Positions 46,212 to 55,733 of a stretch of DNA of 64,000 nucleotides are shown piece by piece. The stretch is from contig NZ_FMAD01000009.1 of assembly GCF_900094595.1 (NCBI RefSeq), positions 1 through 64,000 of the forward strand. The letters run 5' to 3'. The position numbers and the translations under genes were made by a program. The notes beneath the pieces were generated by a model. It worked only from the letters and a program-made list of their open reading frames with translations. It did not search any database and was not told where the DNA came from. Numbering within the stretch: the stretch's first letter is position 1; the number at the start of each line of letters is the position of its first letter. This DNA is from Cupriavidus alkaliphilus (GTDB lineage: Bacteria > Pseudomonadota > Gammaproteobacteria > Burkholderiales > Burkholderiaceae).

Positions 46212-47848
46212 GCGGCCTCCTGCGTGCCGGCGGCAACGTTGCGGGGGCGCGGTGCCAGGCGCGCGCCGGCGGCCTGGCGGCGGCCCGTCATCCATGCGGC
46301 GGCGCCCAGCCCCAGGCCCAGCGCGAGCGAGACCAGGTCGAAGCCCGCCACGGCGGCCGGCCCGCGTCCCTGCAGCAGGGTCACGCCCAGATGCGACGCG
46401 GTGGTCAGCGCATTGAGCAGCGGGATGGCGCCGAACAGCGCCGCCCCCGCCCACAGCTGCGCGCGCCACATGCCGCGCGTGGGCCGGCACAGCGCCAGCA
46501 GCGCACACGCGGCCCAGGCCATGAAGAACCAGCGGATCTCGGCCTCGGGCCGCTGCGCCATTGCCACCGGCAACAGCCGGTTGGCCCAGAAGTAGCTGGC
46601 AAAGGCCACCGGCAGGCCTGCGATCGCCCCGAGGTTGAGCGCCTCGACCAGGCGCAGCCCGAATCCCGGCCGTCCGCGCGCAGCGATCGCCTTGGCCTGC
46701 TGCTGGCGCGTGCGCACCGCCCACAGGATGGCGCCGGTGGCCACCATGGCGGTGCCGGCCAGCCCGCACAGGAAGAACAGCGCGCGCAGGCCGGGGGACG
46801 CAAAGCTGGCGATATGCAGGCCGGTCATGACGCTGCGCGTCAGTTCGGCGCCGGATTTGTTGTCGGCATACGCGCCCAGCAGGGCGCCGCTGGCACCCGC
46901 GAATTCCAGCGCGAGCGGATCGTGCGACAGCGTATCGGGCTCGGCGCGCGAGAGGGTCACGCTCGCGTTGGCATCGCCCGGCAGGTTCACCACGATGCGG
47001 CGCACCTGCCCGCCCTGCCACGCGCGCCCGGCCTGCGCCATCATGTCCGGCACGCTCGCGAGCGGCGCGGCCGTGCCCGCGGCCTTGGGCGGCAGCGGGC
47101 GCAGCCTGGTCTGCGCCTGGAACGCGCGCTGGTCGCCGCCGTATGCCGCCTCGACGCCCCACGGCATGTACATGAACAGCAGCGTGACCAGCCCGGTGTA
47201 GGTGATCATCAGGTGGAACGGCAGCGGCAGCACCGCCAGCGCGTTGTGCGCATCGAGCCAGGAACGCTGGCCCTTGCCGCGCCGGAATGTAAAGAAATCG
47301 GCAAAGATGCGGCGATGGGTGATCACGCCGCTGACGATCGCCACCAGCATGAACATGGCGCAGAAGCCCGCGATCCAGCGCGCCCACTTGGCCGGCATGT
47401 AATGCAGGTCGAAGTGCAGGCGGTAGAGGAATTCGCCGCCGCGGGTCTCGCGCGCGGCCTGCAGTGGCGCACCGGTGGCCGGGTCGAGCAGGCGCGTGTC
47501 GAAGCGGCGCGGCTTGCCGTCGGCATCGCGCGGCGCCTGCCCCGGCTTGTAGGTCCACAGCACATTGACCGCGTCGCGGCGCGCATCCGGCAGCGTGATG
47601 ATCCAGCGCGAGGCATCGGGCGCCTCGCGCTCGAGATAGCGTAGCGCTTGCCGTGCCATCTGCGCGGCCGGTACCTGCGCGGCATCAGCCGGCGCAGTGC
47701 GATGCAGCTCCGGCCGCATCCACAACGAAATCTCTTCCTTGTAGTAACTGGCGGTGCCGCCGCAGAACATCAGGAACAACACCCAGCACACCAGCAGGCC
47801 GCTCCAGGTGTGGAGCCACGCCATCGACTGCCTGAATCCCGCGCGCAT
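46208..47848 (-). CDS. PepSY-associated transmembrane protein, likely siderophore-iron reductase
   Basis: A 546-residue membrane protein of the PepSY_TM family. It has the N-terminal MAWLHTWSGLLVCWVLFLMFCGG helix with conserved His, the periplasmic LHFDLHYMPAKWARWIAG segment, WLDAHNALAVLPLPFHLMITYTG, and further helices with GLHIASFASPGLRALFF. Conserved membrane histidines suggest heme binding. Proteins of this type reduce ferric siderophores at the inner membrane. It overlaps both neighbours by one to four bases in a DUF3649-PepSY-DUF3325 operon with a Fur-like box upstream. Confidence 0.88.
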   Translation of the reverse strand: MRAGFRQSMAWLHTWSGLLVCWVLFLMFCGGTASYYKEEISLWMRPELHRTAPADAAQVPAAQMARQALRYLEREAPDASRWIITLPDARRDAVNVLWTYKPGQAPRDADGKPRRFDTRLLDPATGAPLQAARETRGGEFLYRLHFDLHYMPAKWARWIAGFCAMFMLVAIVSGVITHRRIFADFFTFRRGKGQRSWLDAHNALAVLPLPFHLMITYTGLVTLLFMYMPWGVEAAYGGDQRAFQAQTRLRPLPPKAAGTAAPLASVPDMMAQAGRAWQGGQVRRIVVNLPGDANASVTLSRAEPDTLSHDPLALEFAGASGALLGAYADNKSGAELTRSVMTGLHIASFASPGLRALFFLCGLAGTAMVATGAILWAVRTRQQQAKAIAARGRPGFGLRLVEALNLGAIAGLPVAFASYFWANRLLPVAMAQRPEAEIRWFFMAWAACALLALCRPTRGMWRAQLWAGAALFGAIPLLNALTTASHLGVTLLQGRGPAAVAGFDLVSLALGLGLGAAAWMTGRRQAAGARLAPRPRNVAAGTQEAA

Positions 47849-48144
47849 CACGCCCCCCGCCCGAGCACCAGCATGGCAGACAGCAGCGCGGCCGGCAGCG
47901 CCAGGCCCGCCCACGCGCGCCAGGCGCTACGCACCGCAAACACCCAGACCGCCGCGCCGGCATAGATGGCGAACGACAGCAGCGTCGCCGTGGTCACGGC
48001 ATCGTGCCGCGCCATCGGCAGATAGAGCGCCAGCACCGCGGTGGCCAGCGCGGCCAGCGCATAGCCGCCGGCAATCGCCGCCAGCGCACGCGCGCCCACG
48101 CCCGCGCGATAGCGCCACCCGCCCGCCTGCAGCGCCTTGCTCAC
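47848..48144 (-). CDS. DUF3649 small membrane protein
   Basis: A 98-residue protein with three hydrophobic segments, matching DUF3649. The family is found at the head of PepSY/DUF3325 operons. Its TGA overlaps the ATG of the next gene (TGATG). It starts 126 bases from the Fur-like box at 48270-48290. Confidence 0.8.
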   Translation of the reverse strand: MSKALQAGGWRYRAGVGARALAAIAGGYALAALATAVLALYLPMARHDAVTTATLLSFAIYAGAAVWVFAVRSAWRAWAGLALPAALLSAMLVLGRGA

Positions 48145-48269
48145 GCCGGCACCCGCAGCACCGCGCGCGCGGCGGCATTACCAGCGCGATCGGCGTGGTT
48201 GAGAGAACAAGGATGGCAGGCGGGAACGAGGGCGGCGGGCATGGCGCGAGGCGGGCAGGGAACGACCAC

Positions 48270-48290
48270 AAATGATAACAATTCGCATTT
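48270..48290. promoter_or_regulatory. Fur-type box
   Basis: A 21-base site with arms AAATG and CATTT and an internal ATAACAATT, resembling the Fur consensus and the box at 680-700. It lies upstream of the iron-related DUF3649/PepSY/DUF3325 operon (minus strand) and also upstream of the isochorismatase-like gene (plus strand, 195 bases away). The first target is the likely one. The rest of 48145-48484 is AT-rich but shows no further gene. Confidence 0.6.
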
Positions 48291-48484
48291 CCAACCTCAA
48301 GGCAATCCCGGGCCGGCCACCAGAAAGCGCGGCGATCCTTTTATCAATTTTTTTGAACAAGACTGACAATGCATGTCGACCGATAGCATCACGGCCTTCG
48401 CTATAGTTCTGCACATGGCAGCGCGACACAACAAACAGCGCCGCTACAGACAATCAACAATTTTGAATCGTTTAGGAGAACATC

Positions 48485-49183
48485 ATGTCGAACGCCAAGC
48501 TCGAAGTCCTGACCCCGCGCAACAGCCAGCTGATCATCATCGACCACCAGCCGCAGATGGCCTTCGGGGTCCAGTCGATGGACCGCCAGACCATGAAGAA
48601 CAACGTGATCGGGCTGGCCAAGGCGGCCAGGGTGTTCGACGTGCCGACCACCATCACCACCGTCGAGAGCGATTCGTTCTCGGGCTATACCTACCCGGAG
48701 TTGCTGGATGTGTTCCCGGGCAAGCAGACCCTTGAGCGCACGTCGATGAATTCGTGGGACGACCAGAAGGTGCGCGATGCCCTGCAGGCCGCCGGCCGCA
48801 AGAAGGTGGTGGTGGCCGGACTGTGGACCGAAGTCTGCAACACCACCTTCGCGCTGAGCGCGATGCTGGAAGGCGACTACGAGATCTACATGGTCGCCGA
48901 CGCCTCGGGCGGGACCAGCAAGGAAGCGCACGACTACGCCATGCAGCGCATGATCCAGGCCGGCGTGGTGCCGGTGACGTGGCAGCAGGTCCTGCTGGAG
49001 TGGCAGCGCGACTGGAAGAACCGCGACACCTATGACGCCGTCACCGGCATCGCCAAGGAACACTCGGGCGCCTACGGCATGGGCATCGACTACGCCTACA
49101 CCATGGTGCACAAGGCCGCGCAACGCACCGCCACGCCGCACGAATCGATCGCCCCGGTCCACGCACCGGTAATCGAGCGCTGA
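48485..49183 (+). CDS. Isochorismatase-like cysteine hydrolase
   Basis: A 232-residue hydrolase of the isochorismatase superfamily, YcaC-like. It has LIIIDHQPQMAFGV with the catalytic Asp, TSMNSWDD, and the nucleophile Cys in GLWTEVCNTTFA. The substrate of this subgroup is unknown. TTTAGGAGAAC gives a strong ribosome site. There is a tail of about 40 residues beyond the usual YcaC length. A small 36-codon ORF follows and may be cotranscribed. Confidence 0.88.
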   Translation: MSNAKLEVLTPRNSQLIIIDHQPQMAFGVQSMDRQTMKNNVIGLAKAARVFDVPTTITTVESDSFSGYTYPELLDVFPGKQTLERTSMNSWDDQKVRDALQAAGRKKVVVAGLWTEVCNTTFALSAMLEGDYEIYMVADASGGTSKEAHDYAMQRMIQAGVVPVTWQQVLLEWQRDWKNRDTYDAVTGIAKEHSGAYGMGIDYAYTMVHKAAQRTATPHESIAPVHAPVIER

Positions 49184-49217
49184 TCCACGCCACCAGCATC
49201 TGACAGGAGACCACGCC

Positions 49218-49328
49218 ATGAACCCAAGCCGACCCCTCGCCCATGGCGCACTGCTGCTCGGATGCTGGCTGGCCATCGGCACCTCGAGCCTGGCCGCCGC
49301 GGCCATGGTCGCGCAGACGCTTGCCTGA
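49218..49328 (+). CDS. Small hydrophobic peptide (36 residues)
   Basis: A 36-codon ORF with a good ribosome site (CAGGAGACC, 7 bases before the ATG), starting 35 bases after the isochorismatase-like gene. The peptide starts MNPSRPLAHG and has one hydrophobic stretch (about residues 10-33) rich in Leu and Ala, so it could be a single-span membrane peptide or a signal-like leader. I recognise no family. Start site and spacing favour a real gene, but the short length keeps confidence low. Confidence 0.45.
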   Translation: MNPSRPLAHGALLLGCWLAIGTSSLAAAAMVAQTLA

Positions 49329-49365
49329 GCGGCGTGCGGGCTGCCGGCAAGACGCGGCGGCCCGG

Positions 49366-50283
49366 CTAGCGCTGGCGCGCGAACATCGACATATGCCGGC
49401 CGATATGGTCGAGCAGTTCGAGCGCTGCCGCGGGCAGGGGCCGCCCGGCCTTCACCAGCAGCCGGGCCTGCGTGCCCAGGAACAAGGGATGTTCCAGCGG
49501 CACCACCGCCAGCGTGCCCGCCGCAATCTCGCGGTACGCGGCGAATTCCCCGATCAGCGTCATGTACTGGTCGTAGGCGACGAACTGCTTCAGCGCGGTC
49601 AGTGAGTTGCTGACCAGGGTCGCGCGGATCGAGACGTTCTCGGCGAACTCGACCATGCGCAAGGCATGGCCGACGCCAAACGATGCCGGCATCATGGCCA
49701 GCGGATAGGCCTGCAGGTCGGCGACGCTGGCCGCCCCGCCGCGCAGCGCCAGCGGGTGGTCGGGCCTGACCAGCAGCACCACCGGCTGCGACGCGCTCGC
49801 GCGGTACTCGATGCGCGGGTGCGGCGGCGGGTTGTAGGCCAGGCCGATATGCGCGCGGCTTTCCGCCACTTCCTCCAGCACGCCATCGACCGCCAGGATG
49901 TCCATGCGGATATCCAGGCGCGGATAGCGCGCACAAAACCGTGCCAGCACCTCGTTGACGAGCAGGTCCACGTAGCCCTCGCTCAGGACCAGCCTGACCT
50001 CGCCTTGCTGCAGCCCCTGCAGCGCGTGCAGCTGGTCCTCCAGCTTCTCCTGGTGCGAGCGGTAGCCGCGCCAGAATTCCAGCAGGTGCGCCGCCGCGGC
50101 GGTGGGCCGCAGCCCGCGTGGCTCGCGCTCGAACAGCAGCGCGCCGAGTTCCTCCTCCAGCAACCGGATCTGCCGCGTGATCACCGAGGGCGAGGTGTTC
50201 AGGCTGTCCGCCGCGCCGCGGATGGTGCCGTGCGCCAGCACTTCACGGAAGTATCGCAGCCGCTGCTGATTGATCTCTCGCAT
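49366..50283 (-). CDS. LysR-family transcriptional regulator
   Basis: A 305-residue LysR protein: winged helix at residues 1-65 ([31 protein letters not shown] in pieces) and effector domain from about 90. The start at 50283 (MREINQQR) is used because the longer frame has no domain before it. It diverges from the MFS/creatininase/RidA genes across 235 bases and very probably controls them. Confidence 0.92.
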   Translation of the reverse strand: MREINQQRLRYFREVLAHGTIRGAADSLNTSPSVITRQIRLLEEELGALLFEREPRGLRPTAAAAHLLEFWRGYRSHQEKLEDQLHALQGLQQGEVRLVLSEGYVDLLVNEVLARFCARYPRLDIRMDILAVDGVLEEVAESRAHIGLAYNPPPHPRIEYRASASQPVVLLVRPDHPLALRGGAASVADLQAYPLAMMPASFGVGHALRMVEFAENVSIRATLVSNSLTALKQFVAYDQYMTLIGEFAAYREIAAGTLAVVPLEHPLFLGTQARLLVKAGRPLPAAALELLDHIGRHMSMFARQR

Positions 50284-50518
50284 GTCGAACGCCTGTTCCG
50301 CCGTTTTCCGCAGCGGTAACGATACCCGAACGCGCCTCGCCTTGCTTGCCACGGGCAGCGTGGGCCACCCGGACCGCTGCGTTGCCCGGAACAGAACGAA
50401 GTGTGGCCCGAGTTGCTGTTTGCGAGCCCGCCCGCGGCTGCCAGGATTCAGCCCACGAGGGACACGATCAAGCCCCACCGAGCCCCACCGGGCCGCAACC
50501 ACACCGGAGACAGCGAGC

Positions 50519-51805
50519 ATGCTAGCCATTCCTGACGCGGGCGCCATGGAGGGCGCTTCCAGCCTCTACAGCCGGATCAACTGGCGCCTGTTGCCCTTCC
50601 TGCTGGTCTGCTACCTGTTCGCCTACCTGGACCGGGTCAACGTCGGCTTTGCCAAGCTGCAGATGCAAAGCGACCTGGGCTTCTCCGACGCGGCCTACGG
50701 CGTGGGCGCCGGCATCTTCTTCGTGGGCTATGTCCTGTTCGAACTGCCGAGCAACCTGATGCTGCCGCGGGTCGGGGCCCGCAAGACTTTCAGCCGGATC
50801 CTGGTGCTGTGGGGGCTTACCTCGGCCTGCATGGTGTTCGTGCGGGACGTGCCGACGTTCTACGCGCTGCGCTTCCTGCTCGGCGTCTTCGAGGCCGGCT
50901 TCGCGCCCGGCATGATTTATTACCTTTCGTGCTGGTACGGGCCGCAACGCATGGCGCGGGCCATCGCCATCGTGTTCCTGGCGGGACCGATCGGCGGCAT
51001 CGTCGGCGGGCCGGCATCGGCGTGGCTGATGACCGCGCTGGCGGGCTATGGCGGACTGGCGGGCTGGCAATGGATGTTCCTTGTCGAGGGTCTGCCGTGC
51101 GTGCTTCTCGGCATGCTGGCGCTGTCGCTGGTGCCGGACCGCCCGGCGCAGGCGGGCTGGCTCAGCGACGCCGAACGGCGCCTGCTGGAAGCCGAACTGG
51201 CGCCGGTTGCCGCGCACAAGCATGGCTTCGGCGCCGTGGCCCGCGACCCGCGCGTCTATGTGCTGGCGCTGGCCTACTTCTGCATCATCGCGGCCATCTA
51301 CGCCATCAGTTTCTGGCTGCCGACCATGATCAAGGCGCAGGGCGTGGACGATACCGTGCGGCTCGGCTGGTACGCGGCCATCCCCTATGTGGCGGCGGCG
51401 TTCGGCATGTATTACATGGGCCGCAAGTCCGACCGCTCGGGCGAGCGGCGCCTGCACTGCGCGGTGCCGGCACTGGCCGCAGCCATGCTGCTGGCCGCCT
51501 CGGTGCTGGCGGACGGCAACCTGGTGGCGACGCTGGTGCTGCTGACGCTCGCCACCATGGGACTGTGGATGGCCTACACCGTGTTCTGGGCCATGCCGGC
51601 CGAATACATCCAGGGCCCGGCGGCGGCGGGCGGCATTGCGCTGATCAACACCATCGGCCTGTCGGGCGGCTTCTGGGGGCCGGCCACCATCGGCTGGACC
51701 AAGACCGCGACCGGCAACCTCCATCTCGGCATGCTGATGATGGCCGCGCTGCCGCTGCTGGCGGCCATCATCATCCTGTGCAACAAGCTGCCCGCGCGCC
51801 GCTGA
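50519..51805 (+). CDS. MFS transporter, anion:cation symporter type
   Basis: A 428-residue 12-helix carrier with the ACS signatures [47 protein letters not shown] and the [14 protein letters not shown] loop. Family members import organic acids or related anions. The ATG at 50519 has GAGACAGCGAG upstream. It is first in a row with a creatininase-type amidohydrolase and a RidA protein, so a nitrogen-containing cyclic amide or lactam-like substrate is plausible. Confidence 0.9.
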   Translation: MLAIPDAGAMEGASSLYSRINWRLLPFLLVCYLFAYLDRVNVGFAKLQMQSDLGFSDAAYGVGAGIFFVGYVLFELPSNLMLPRVGARKTFSRILVLWGLTSACMVFVRDVPTFYALRFLLGVFEAGFAPGMIYYLSCWYGPQRMARAIAIVFLAGPIGGIVGGPASAWLMTALAGYGGLAGWQWMFLVEGLPCVLLGMLALSLVPDRPAQAGWLSDAERRLLEAELAPVAAHKHGFGAVARDPRVYVLALAYFCIIAAIYAISFWLPTMIKAQGVDDTVRLGWYAAIPYVAAAFGMYYMGRKSDRSGERRLHCAVPALAAAMLLAASVLADGNLVATLVLLTLATMGLWMAYTVFWAMPAEYIQGPAAAGGIALINTIGLSGGFWGPATIGWTKTATGNLHLGMLMMAALPLLAAIIILCNKLPARR

Positions 51806-51855
51806 TGCGGCATCGCGCCGCCGTGATCCCAACCCTCACCCACCAAGGAGCTCCC

Positions 51856-52605
51856 GTGCAACTTCATCTTTCAACCTGGGCGGAGATCGAGCAATACCTG
51901 GCCCGCAGCCGTACCATCGTGATCCCCATCGGCTCGAACGAACAACATGGGCCGACCGGTCTGCTCGGCACCGACTGGCTGTGCCCGCAGATCATTGCCG
52001 GCGAGGCCGAGAAGCAGGCCGATATCCTGGTGGCGCCGACCTTCAATATCGGCATGGCGCAGCATCACCTGGGATTCGCCGGCACGATCTCGCTGCGCCC
52101 GTCGACCTTCATTGCCGCGATCGGGGACTGGGTACGCTCGCTGGCGGGACACGGCTTCGAGAAACTGCTGTTCCTGAACGGCCATGGCGGCAACGTCGCC
52201 TCGATCGACGCGGCCTTCTCCGAGCTCTACGCCGAAGCCAGCTTCGCCAGGCGCCGCGCCGGCTTTGCGCTGAAGCTGTGCAACTGGTGGGACTTGCCTG
52301 GCGTGGGCGAACTGGCGCGCGACCAGTTCCCGACCGGCCACGGCTCGCACGCCACGCCTTCGGAAATCGCGATCACGCAGTGGGCCTTTCCGGATGCGCG
52401 CAAACATGCCGACTATGCGCCGCGCATTGCCCCCAGCGGTCCCATCCGCGAGGCGCTGGACTTCCGCGCGCGCTATCCGGACGGCCGCATCGGCTCGGAT
52501 CCCGGACTGGCAACGCCCGAGAAGGGCGCTGCGCTGGTCCGGCTGGCGGCGCAGAGCCTGGTCCGGGAACTGGAGGCGTTCAGCCGCGAACCCATGCCGG
52601 ACTGA
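51856..52605 (+). CDS. Creatininase-family amidohydrolase
   Basis: A 249-residue member of the creatinine amidohydrolase family. The metal-binding and active-site signatures are intact: IPIGSNEQHGPTG, GTDW, LFLNGHGGN and HATPSEIAIT. These enzymes open cyclic amides. The GTG at 51856 is taken as start because AAGGAG stands 6 bases before it. The ATG at 51804, overlapping the MFS stop, lacks a ribosome site. True creatininase activity is not implied, as the family also includes FAPy-type and mycofactocin enzymes. Confidence 0.88.
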   Translation: MQLHLSTWAEIEQYLARSRTIVIPIGSNEQHGPTGLLGTDWLCPQIIAGEAEKQADILVAPTFNIGMAQHHLGFAGTISLRPSTFIAAIGDWVRSLAGHGFEKLLFLNGHGGNVASIDAAFSELYAEASFARRRAGFALKLCNWWDLPGVGELARDQFPTGHGSHATPSEIAITQWAFPDARKHADYAPRIAPSGPIREALDFRARYPDGRIGSDPGLATPEKGAALVRLAAQSLVRELEAFSREPMPD

Positions 52606-52833
52606 TGTCGCGGCCAGGCGCACGGCTGGCTGCGGCCGGGACTGGTTACGTCATGTATCAAGTCCTGTTCCCGCCGATGGCTTTATCGCGTGCAGGCGAG
52701 CCCATAGAGTCTGTAGCGTGAGCACGGCCGCCGGGGCCGACATGCACTTGCCGCCGTCTCCGATGCCACGTCCGACTTCACGTCCGACACTCGCCGTGCC
52801 GTTTGCGACACCACCTTTCGATTGGGAGCCACC

Positions 52834-53298
52834 ATGTCTGTCCAGCAACGACTCGCGGCGCGCGGCCTGGCGCTGCCGCAACCGCCTCAACCCTTGGGCA
52901 GCTATACCGCGGTCAGCCAGGCCGGCGACCTGCTGTTCATTTCCGGGCAGCTGCCGCTGCAGGACGGCAAGGTGATCTGGGAGGGCCAGGTCGGCAAGGA
53001 CCTGAGCGTCGACGAAGGCAGGCGAGCCGCCGAACTGGCCGCGCTCAACGTGCTGGCGCAGATCGACGCGCATCTGGGCGGCTTTGCGCGGCTCGACCAC
53101 CTCGTGCGTGTCGACGGCCACATTGCCAGCGCCCCCGGATGGTTCGCACAACCGGCGGTGCTCGACGCGGCGTCGGACCTGTTCCGCGACGTGCTGGGCG
53201 ACAAGGCCGGCCACGCGCGCACGATCTCTTCGCACTTCCAGCAGCCGGGCAACGCGGCCGTGATCCTGGTGGTCATTGCCCAGGTCCGGCCGGCCTGA
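52834..53298 (+). CDS. RidA/YjgF-family protein
   Basis: A 154-residue member of the YjgF/YER057c/UK114 superfamily. Visible are the FISGQLPLQDGKVIWEGQVG segment, NVLAQIDAHLGGFARLDHLVRV and the late RTISSHFQQP, where canonical RidA has the RxxVxV arginine motif. RidA proteins hydrolyse reactive enamines or imines. This longer subgroup often sits in catabolic operons and may be a specific deaminase. GGGAG lies 8 bases before the ATG at 52834. The 228 bases before it show no gene. Confidence 0.88.
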   Translation: MSVQQRLAARGLALPQPPQPLGSYTAVSQAGDLLFISGQLPLQDGKVIWEGQVGKDLSVDEGRRAAELAALNVLAQIDAHLGGFARLDHLVRVDGHIASAPGWFAQPAVLDAASDLFRDVLGDKAGHARTISSHFQQPGNAAVILVVIAQVRPA

Positions 53299-53307
53299 GC
53301 CGAACGG

Positions 53308-54219
53308 CTACGCCGAGAATTTTTCGAGCAGGAAGTCAACGAACACCCGGACCCGGCGCGTGACATGGCGCGCGGACGGGTACAGCAGCACGAACGGGCG
53401 CGCGCTGCCGCCGTATTCCCGCAGCACCTCCACCAGGGTGCCGTCGCGCAGGTCCTGTTCCACCACGAAGCGATAGGTCTGGAACAGGCCGGCGCCGGCG
53501 CGCACCAGCGTGGCGCCGCCAAGGATATCCTCCGACGCCGTGTACGAGCCGGTCGTCACGATATCGGTTTCCGTACCGTCGACCCGGAGGGTCCAGGGAA
53601 TCCTGCGTCCGCTGCTGGGACGCTCGAACTGGATGCATTCATGCCGCAGCAGATCCTCCGGCGATTGCGGCGTGCCGGCTTGCCGCAGGTACGCGGGCGA
53701 CGCCACCACCACCAGCTCGGCGTCCTCGAGCTTGCGCGCGATCAGGTTCGAGTCATCCGGCGCGCGTCCGCGCACGCACAGGTCATAGGTGTCATCGGCG
53801 AAATCCACGTTGCGATTGCTGATGTGCACATCGATCTGGACCTCCGGGTACAGGGCCCGGAATGCCGGCAGCACCGGCAACACGCGATAGTGGGCATACG
53901 GCGTCGGCAGGCTGATGCGCAGCCGCCCGGCCGGCGTCGCGTGCTGGCCGCCGATCTGCCGCTCGGCATCGACCAGCTGCGCCAGCGCGGCGCGGCTCTG
54001 CTCGAAATACAGGCGGCCTTCGTCGGTCAGGCGGATCTGCCGCGTGGTGCGCACGAACAGCCGCACGCCCAGCCGCTCTTCCAGCCTCTGCACGGTACGG
54101 CTGACCGCCGGCGGCGTCACGCCGGCGGCGACCGCGGCCGCGGTAAAGCTGCCCAGTTCCGCGGCCAGGCAAAACAGTTCGATGCTGCCGAGCTGGAGGT
54201 CATCGAATTGGCGTTTCAT
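53308..54219 (-). CDS. LysR-family transcriptional regulator
   Basis: A 303-residue LysR protein of the CrgA/DsdC-like group: winged helix (FCLAAELGSFTAAAVAAGVTPPAVSRTVQRLE in pieces, residues about 10-65) and an effector domain with ADDTYDLCVRGRAPDDSNL, typical of this group. Its 3' end is 9 bases from the RidA stop. It diverges from the short-chain dehydrogenase gene across 230 bases, the usual LysR/SDR arrangement. Confidence 0.92.
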   Translation of the reverse strand: MKRQFDDLQLGSIELFCLAAELGSFTAAAVAAGVTPPAVSRTVQRLEERLGVRLFVRTTRQIRLTDEGRLYFEQSRAALAQLVDAERQIGGQHATPAGRLRISLPTPYAHYRVLPVLPAFRALYPEVQIDVHISNRNVDFADDTYDLCVRGRAPDDSNLIARKLEDAELVVVASPAYLRQAGTPQSPEDLLRHECIQFERPSSGRRIPWTLRVDGTETDIVTTGSYTASEDILGGATLVRAGAGLFQTYRFVVEQDLRDGTLVEVLREYGGSARPFVLLYPSARHVTRRVRVFVDFLLEKFSA

Positions 54220-54449
54220 TGCTTCCCCCTGCTGGTAACGGACCTCGCCCGGTATCCGGCGCAGTCGCCATCATAGGTTTGCGCCCCGCCGAAGTCGACT
54301 GACGCGCCCGGGCATTAGTACGCGCCACGCATAACTGTTTGTCCGGCCGGTGCCTTCGAAAGCCCGGCCCGAACCCCTAGATTGGAAGCCATCGGCGCCG
54401 CGGGCCCGATCGGCACGCTAGCCGGACCAACCTACATCGAGGTGAGAAC

Positions 54450-55160
54450 ATGAGTGCAGCACAGAAAGTCGTCGTCATCACAGGCGCATCGCAGGGCATC
54501 GGCGCGGAACTGGTCAAGGCCTTCCGCGAACGCGGCGATCGCGTGGTCGCCACGGCGCGCAGCATCCGCCCGTCCGACGACCAGGACCTCCTGGCCGTCG
54601 CCGGAGACCTGTCCGACCCGGCCACCGCGCGCCGCGTCATCGCCGAGGGCGTGGACAGGTTCGGGCGGATCGATACGCTCGTCAACAACGCCGGCATCTT
54701 CGTCGCCAGGCCGTTCACCAGCTATACCAACGCAGACTACGCAGCGGTCACCGGCATCAACCTGGCGGGCTTTTTCCATATCACGCAGCTGGCGGTCGCG
54801 CAGATGGAGAAACAGCGCAGTGGCCACGTGGTCAGCATCACCACCAGCCTGGTCGACCATGCCCTCAGCGGGGTGCCGTCGGTGCTGGCGTCGCTGACCA
54901 AGGGCGGCCTGAACGCGGCCACCCGCTCGCTGGCGATCGAATACGCGCGCACCGGCATCCGCGCCAACGCGGTCTCGCCCGGCATCATCAAGTCGCCGAT
55001 GCATGCGCCGGAGACCCACGCGGCCCTGGGCGCGCTGCACCCGATGGGCCATATGGGCGAGATGCGCGATATCGTCGACGCCGTGCTGTATCTGGATTCC
55101 GCGCCGTTCGTGACCGGCGAGATCCTGCACGTCGATGGCGGGCAGAGCGCCGGCCATTGA
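54450..55160 (+). CDS. Short-chain dehydrogenase-fold protein lacking the catalytic Tyr
   Basis: A 236-residue Rossmann-fold SDR protein. The cofactor motif TGASQGIG (residues 11-18), NNAG and the Ser in ITTSLVD are present. At the YxxxK position the sequence is ASLTK, so the Lys is kept but the catalytic Tyr is Ala. The rest (GIRANAVSPGIIKSP, LHVDGGQSAGH) is typical. It may therefore be a weak or non-oxidoreductase member. The ribosome site is GAGGTGAG. Likely controlled by the divergent LysR at 53308-54219. Confidence 0.88.
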   Translation: MSAAQKVVVITGASQGIGAELVKAFRERGDRVVATARSIRPSDDQDLLAVAGDLSDPATARRVIAEGVDRFGRIDTLVNNAGIFVARPFTSYTNADYAAVTGINLAGFFHITQLAVAQMEKQRSGHVVSITTSLVDHALSGVPSVLASLTKGGLNAATRSLAIEYARTGIRANAVSPGIIKSPMHAPETHAALGALHPMGHMGEMRDIVDAVLYLDSAPFVTGEILHVDGGQSAGH

Positions 55161-55175
55161 CCTCGCGGCATGCGA

Positions 55176-55252
55176 CCGCGGCAGCCCTTGGGCTGCCGCG
55201 GCCATGACTTGCAGGATGGGGGCTGCCTCACGATGAGGCAGCCCCTTGCTTC
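55176..55252. terminator. Two strong hairpins between convergent genes
   Basis: Hairpin one is an 11-bp perfect stem CCGCGGCAGCC (55176-55186) with its complement at 55191-55201. Hairpin two is a 12-bp perfect stem GGGGCTGCCTCA (55219-55230) with its complement at 55234-55245, followed by TTGCTTC. They separate the SDR gene from the convergent ohr gene and probably end both transcripts. Confidence 0.7.
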
Positions 55253-55670
55253 AGACCAGCCTGGTCTCGACGTGGATATTGCCGCGCAGCGCCTTGGAGT
55301 ACGGGCAGGTCTGGTGCGCGGTATCGACCAGTGCCTGCGCCAGTTCGCGCTCGATGCCGGGAATGCTCACATTGAGACGGGCCTGCAGCAGATAGGCGTC
55401 GCCGGCCATGCCCAGGTCGACCTCGGCATCGACCGACAGGTCCGACGGCAGCTTGACCTGCCGCTTGCCGGCCGCCAGCCCGATCGCGCCGATAAAGCAC
55501 GCCGACCAGCCTGCCGCCAGCAATTGCTCCGGGTTGGTGCCGGCGCCGCGCGAGCCGGGCGAAGACAGCTGCAGGTTGAGGCGGCCATCGTCGCTGCGCG
55601 CCTCGCCGTCGCGGCCGCCCGCGGTGATATGGACCTTGCCGGTGTACAGCACTTTCTCGATACGGGTCAT
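55251..55670 (-). CDS. ohr: Organic hydroperoxide resistance protein
   Basis: A 139-residue Ohr. It reduces organic hydroperoxides through a Cys pair, seen in GWSACFIGAIG and AHQTCPYSKA. It begins MTRIEKVLYTGKVHITAGGR and ends RGNIHVETRLV, typical of Ohr. ATG 55670 follows AGGAACCAGAC. No OhrR gene is next to it. Confidence 0.93.
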   Translation of the reverse strand: MTRIEKVLYTGKVHITAGGRDGEARSDDGRLNLQLSSPGSRGAGTNPEQLLAAGWSACFIGAIGLAAGKRQVKLPSDLSVDAEVDLGMAGDAYLLQARLNVSIPGIERELAQALVDTAHQTCPYSKALRGNIHVETRLV

Positions 55671-55733
55671 GTCTGGTTCCTGTTGGGTGGAGTTGGTGGT
55701 GATGAAGCGGGCCGGCGGACCGGCCGGCACGGC

